Source: DATAES01 sp963802415 | GTDB lineage: Bacteria; Actinomycetota; Acidimicrobiia; Acidimicrobiales; JACDCH01 | Length of the DNA: 64,000 nucleotides | Reading direction: 5' to 3' | NCBI GenBank assembly: GCA_963802415.1 | Contig: CAWDIH010000001.1 | Coordinates: 1,860,001-1,924,000, forward strand | Shown: positions 60,950 to 64,000 of the stretch, one piece after another | Layout of the letters: each line of letters begins with the position of its first letter | How positions within the stretch are numbered: position 1 is the stretch's first letter | Position numbers and translations under genes: made by a program | The notes under the pieces: generated by a model | Seen by the model: only the letters and a program-made list of their open reading frames with translations | What the model was told of the DNA's origin: nothing | The model's database searches: none

Positions 60950-63317
60950 CTACTGCCTCGCCATGGCGACGCGGAGGCGCTCGTCTGGGTCGATGAAGTG
61001 GTCGTGGTCGTCGGTGCCGAGGTCGATCTGGACCCAGTGGATCTTGCCGGTGAACCGGCTGCTCTGGACGGTGTAGTCGGGCGTGACGGTCGTGCCGGTC
61101 TCGTGGCCGATGTCGGTCGTCTCGTCGGCGGAAAAGATCATCGGTTGCGTGGCGTCGACGCGGCCGGTGCCCACGGGGTCACCGTCGTAGAAGAGAGTGA
61201 CGTCACCGCCCTTCGCGAGCCCGCCCCCGTCCTAGTCGAACTCGACGCGGATCTGGTGGGTGCCAGCCGGGATCTGTTGGTTGGCAGCGGCCGTGAACTC
61301 CTCGATCCCGAGCACGTTGTAGGCGAACTTGGCCGCGCCGTCCTTCGCGTAGACCGCCCAACCACCGAAGCGGCCGCCCTGGGCGATGATCACGCCCTCG
61401 GCACCGCTGGCCGGCACGTCCACCTCGGCGGTGACGGAGAACGACTTGTTCTTGATGCTCACCACGCTGTTTTCCGACAGTCGCCCCATGCCCGGGAAGA
61501 AGAGCTGCGAGGTCGTTCGGATGAGGGTCGGCCGGCCCGCCAGCTCCGGGTTGACCCGCTCGGCCGTGCGGTCGTCCATCGGCACGACGTTGTACTTGAC
61601 GGCTTCGATAAGCCATAGCCGTTGCAGCTTGGCGAGCATTTCGGGCTGCGTGGCGGCGAGGTTGCCGGCTTGGCTGTAGTCGCTGTTGCCGTCGTAGAGC
61701 TCCCACACGTCGTCGTCGAACGCCGGAACCTCACCCCCCACGAGGATCCACGGCGTCCGGTGTTTCGTTACGGCGCTCCAACCCTTGTGGTAGATGCCGC
61801 GGTTGCCGAACATCTCGAAGTACTGCAAGTCATGGCGTTCCGCGGCGTTGGCGTCGTTGAACGTGTACACCATGCTGGTGCCCTCCATGGGCGACTGCAT
61901 GACCCCGTTCACCGTCGTCGGTTCCGGCAGTCCGGCCGCCTCGAGGATCGTTGGCGCCACGTCGATCACGTGCGTGAACTGGGAGCGCAGACCGCCTTGC
62001 GCCTCGATGCCTTTGGGCCAGTGCACGATGGTGCCGTTGCGGGTGCCGCCCCAGTGCGAGGCCACTTGCTTGGTCCACTGGAACGGCGTGTTCATCGCCC
62101 ACGACCAGCCGACCGCGTAGTGGTTGTATGAGCTCGGTGAACCGAACTCGTCGATCTTGCTCGTCATGAACTCCGGCGTCTCCAGCGCGGCCATGCCGTT
62201 GAAGTTGGCCATCTCGTTGAACGCGCCGTTCAGGGTGCCCTCGGCTGAGGCGCCGTTGTCGCCGATGATGTAGTAGATGAGCGTGTCGTCGAGGATGCCG
62301 AGATCCTCGATGGCGTTGATCAGCCGGCCGATGTGGTGGTCGGTGTGCTCCAAGAACCCGGCGTACACCTCCATCTGCCGCGCGAGCACCGGTTTGAGCT
62401 CGTCTGGCATGTCGTCCCACGCCGGGATCTCGGCATGGCGAACGGTGGGCTCGGCGTCGGCGGGGATAACGCCCAGCTCTTTCTGCTGGGCGAAGATGCG
62501 TTCATGCTGCGCGTCCCACTCGTCATCGAACGCTCCGGTGTTGCGGTCAGCCCACTCCTTCGGGACATGGTGCGGCGCATGGGTGGCCCCGGGGGCGAAG
62601 TAGACCAAGAACGGCTTGTCCGGCATCAACGCCTTCTGCTGACGGACCCAGCTCACGGCCCGGTCGGCTAGCTCCTCGGTGAGGTGGTAGCCGTCCTCGG
62701 CCGACGCGGGTGGCTCGACCGGTGTCGTCCCGTCGTACAACGCGGGATCCCACTGGTTGTTCTCACCGCCGATGAACCCGTAGAACGTCTCGAATCCGCC
62801 CCCCACCCGACGGCCAGGCGTCGAACGGGCCCATCGGGGAGGACTGCCACACCGGCACCTCGTGGCACTTGCCGAACTGCGCCGTCGAGTAGCCGTTCAA
62901 CTTGAGCGTCATCGCCAGTGGCGCCTTCGTGTTCGGCCGAAGCGAGCTGTTGCCCGGTGCCGATGTCGCAGTCTCGGTGATGCTGCCCATGCCGACCGAG
63001 TGGTGATTGCGGCCCGTCAGCATCGCTTGCCGCGTCGGAGCGCACAGCGCCGTGGTGTGGAAGCGGTTGTAGCGCAGCCCCCCACCAGCCAGGCGCTCCG
63101 CAGTCGGTGTGCGGCACGGGCCGCCGAACGCGCTCGACGCGCCGAAACCCACATCGTCTACCAAGACGATCAACACGTTCGGCGCGCCCTCCGGCGGAAC
63201 CAAAGGCTCGATCGGGGGGAACGACGTATCCGGATCCTTCGCGTCATAGGTCGTCAACCCAGGCGCGGGGCGATCCGGGATTGGCAACATCGTGCGGGCA
63301 TGCCGGTCGGGACGCAT
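60950..63317 (-). pseudogene. Arylsulfatase (formylglycine sulfatase) with frameshift and amber codon
   Basis: From ATG 63317 (GGAGGA upstream) the protein reads VLIVLVDDVGFGASSAFGG (metal Asp pair) and LCAPTRQAMLTGR, the CxPxR site whose Cys becomes formylglycine. The frame breaks in the run of six C at 62799-62804 and resumes FETFYGFIGGENNQWDPALY. It then shows LIYYIIGDNGASAEG (metal Asp/Asn) and SHWGGTRNGTIVHWPKGI. An in-frame TAG at 61232 interrupts a Tyr-like position; the C-terminal domain continues in the same frame to 60950. Restored, it is a ~785-residue alkyl- or arylsulfatase. Confidence 0.8.
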
Positions 63318-63818
63318 ACATTCCTCCGTTGGACAAGCTCCGGGCGACAGTACAGGCGGTCGCACTTCTGGCTCTCCCCGCCTGGAGGACACGGCTAGCC
63401 AGAACGAGGACAAGCAGGACCTCGTGGGACCGCGACCTCATCGAGGTCAGCGCGCCAGCACAGATTGGCCCTGACGGGCTCGCTCGGGGCGACGGCGACT
63501 CAGTAGGCCCCGTCGGACCTGCACCGATCGACGGTTCCTCGCTCGCGCCGCCTTGCGAACGCGGCCCGCATAACAACGCGCCGTGAGCAATTGCCAGCAC
63601 ATACCTCCCAAGCGCGTACGTGCCGGTCCCGGATGGTCGTGAGATCGCGCGACTAACCGGTAACGCGCGCTCGAGCGATCCCGGATGGTTGCCCGTGGAG
63701 CGAGGTGTCGCGTGATCCAGATGACATGTAGCGGGGACCCCCTCCGCTGTTTCGGTTGACATGAGGTCGCGGTCACGCCGCCGACGATGCTCCGAAGCCT
63801 ACGGAGGGCGTGTGACAC
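63318..63818. other. Intergenic stretch without a supported gene
   Basis: These ~500 bases upstream of the sulfatase hold no conserved frame. The sulfatase promoter should lie at the left side. Confidence 0.35.
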
Positions 63819-64000
63819 TCAACGAGCGTCTCGTAGGTCTGCGACGAGCAGGTCGATCACGAGCTCTTCGTGCACGGCCCGGCTTACCTCGATCATGATG
63901 TCGGTCAGCGTCCGATCCCACGAGGCGATCACCGCTCGGTCGCCAAGCTCCGGCAGCTCGACCGCGAGCGCCCCAGCATGCGCGATCGCTTGCCGATAGT
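63819..64000 (-). CDS. C-terminal end of an unknown gene entering from the right edge
   Basis: The minus strand reads YRQAIAHAGALAVELPELGD, RAVIASWDRTLTDIMIEVSR, AVHEELVIDLLVADLRDAR and stops at 63819. The composition is that of a normal helical protein. The rest is outside the window and I cannot assign a family. Confidence 0.45.
   Translation of the reverse strand, partial: YRQAIAHAGALAVELPELGDRAVIASWDRTLTDIMIEVSRAVHEELVIDLLVADLRDAR

Noticed and set aside
61232..61234. In-frame TAG as recoded pyrrolysine
   Set aside because: Nothing suggests pyrrolysine use in this lineage; a nonsense change at a Tyr-like position or sequence error is simpler.
1..64000. CRISPR array, rRNA genes, replication origin
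   Set aside because: No regularly spaced short repeats, no rRNA-like sequence and no DnaA-box cluster were seen.

Overview
The window is high-GC chromosomal DNA with actinobacterial hallmarks. These include a mycobacterial Sdh1-type succinate dehydrogenase, an F420-type luciferase-like oxidoreductase, a mycothiol-dependent maleylpyruvate isomerase-like protein, a CGNR zinc-finger relic, a holin_3_6/DUF3618 pair, a PaaX-type regulator and a KstR-like operator. A soil or wastewater actinobacterium (Acidimicrobiia or Actinomycetes) is my inference; no rRNA or intact tRNA is present to test it.

Layout. 0-7.4 kb: a TetR tail, a secreted SGNH hydrolase, then a PaaX regulator divergent from a Rieske oxygenase/crotonase pair, a cyclic-nucleotide-binding protein, an ABC permease remnant and a methyltransferase. 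7.4-16.2 kb: a tRNA-derived repeat, an XRE/nucleotidyltransferase module with a perfect operator palindrome, half of a class III cyclase gene, an S9 peptidase, IS110 and IS630 elements and a second SGNH hydrolase. 16.2-24 kb: membrane proteins, topoisomerase IB, CsbD, a methyltransferase and an amidase. 24-27.7 kb: integrase and transposase relics, two genes of unknown role and a phosphotransferase. 27.9-31.8 kb: the sdhBAC operon with a TPR protein. 32-38.4 kb: DUF427, then a translationally coupled monooxygenase/hydrolase/VOC/SRPBCC operon divergent from TetR, then MarR-methyltransferase. 38.5-44.5 kb: repeats, a broken IS21, the other cyclase half, an hsp20-MerR-STAS stress cluster and a transposase relic. 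44.5-52 kb: a stress and envelope island of small proteins (CsbD, PRC-barrel, hemerythrin, basic peptides, holin-like, DUF3618, YihY). 52-54.3 kb: a complete-looking IS3 element and a nucleoside phosphorylase. 54.7-60.8 kb: tRNA-derived repeats, a ParE-type toxin-antitoxin pair, a DUF1214-sulfotransferase cassette between direct repeats, and relics. 60.9-63.3 kb: a defective arylsulfatase.

The window mixes tightly packed operons (overlaps such as ATGA, GTGA and TAGTG) with an unusual density of broken genes. Many breaks are single-base indels, some in homopolymers, so part of the apparent decay may be sequence error. Genes with one suspected indel but otherwise full length are listed as CDS; truncated or multiply damaged ones are listed as pseudogenes.

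The most interesting signals are the five copies of tRNA 3'-half repeats, the two complementary cyclase halves 32 kb apart, and the stress island with its near-identical 49-residue membrane proteins.
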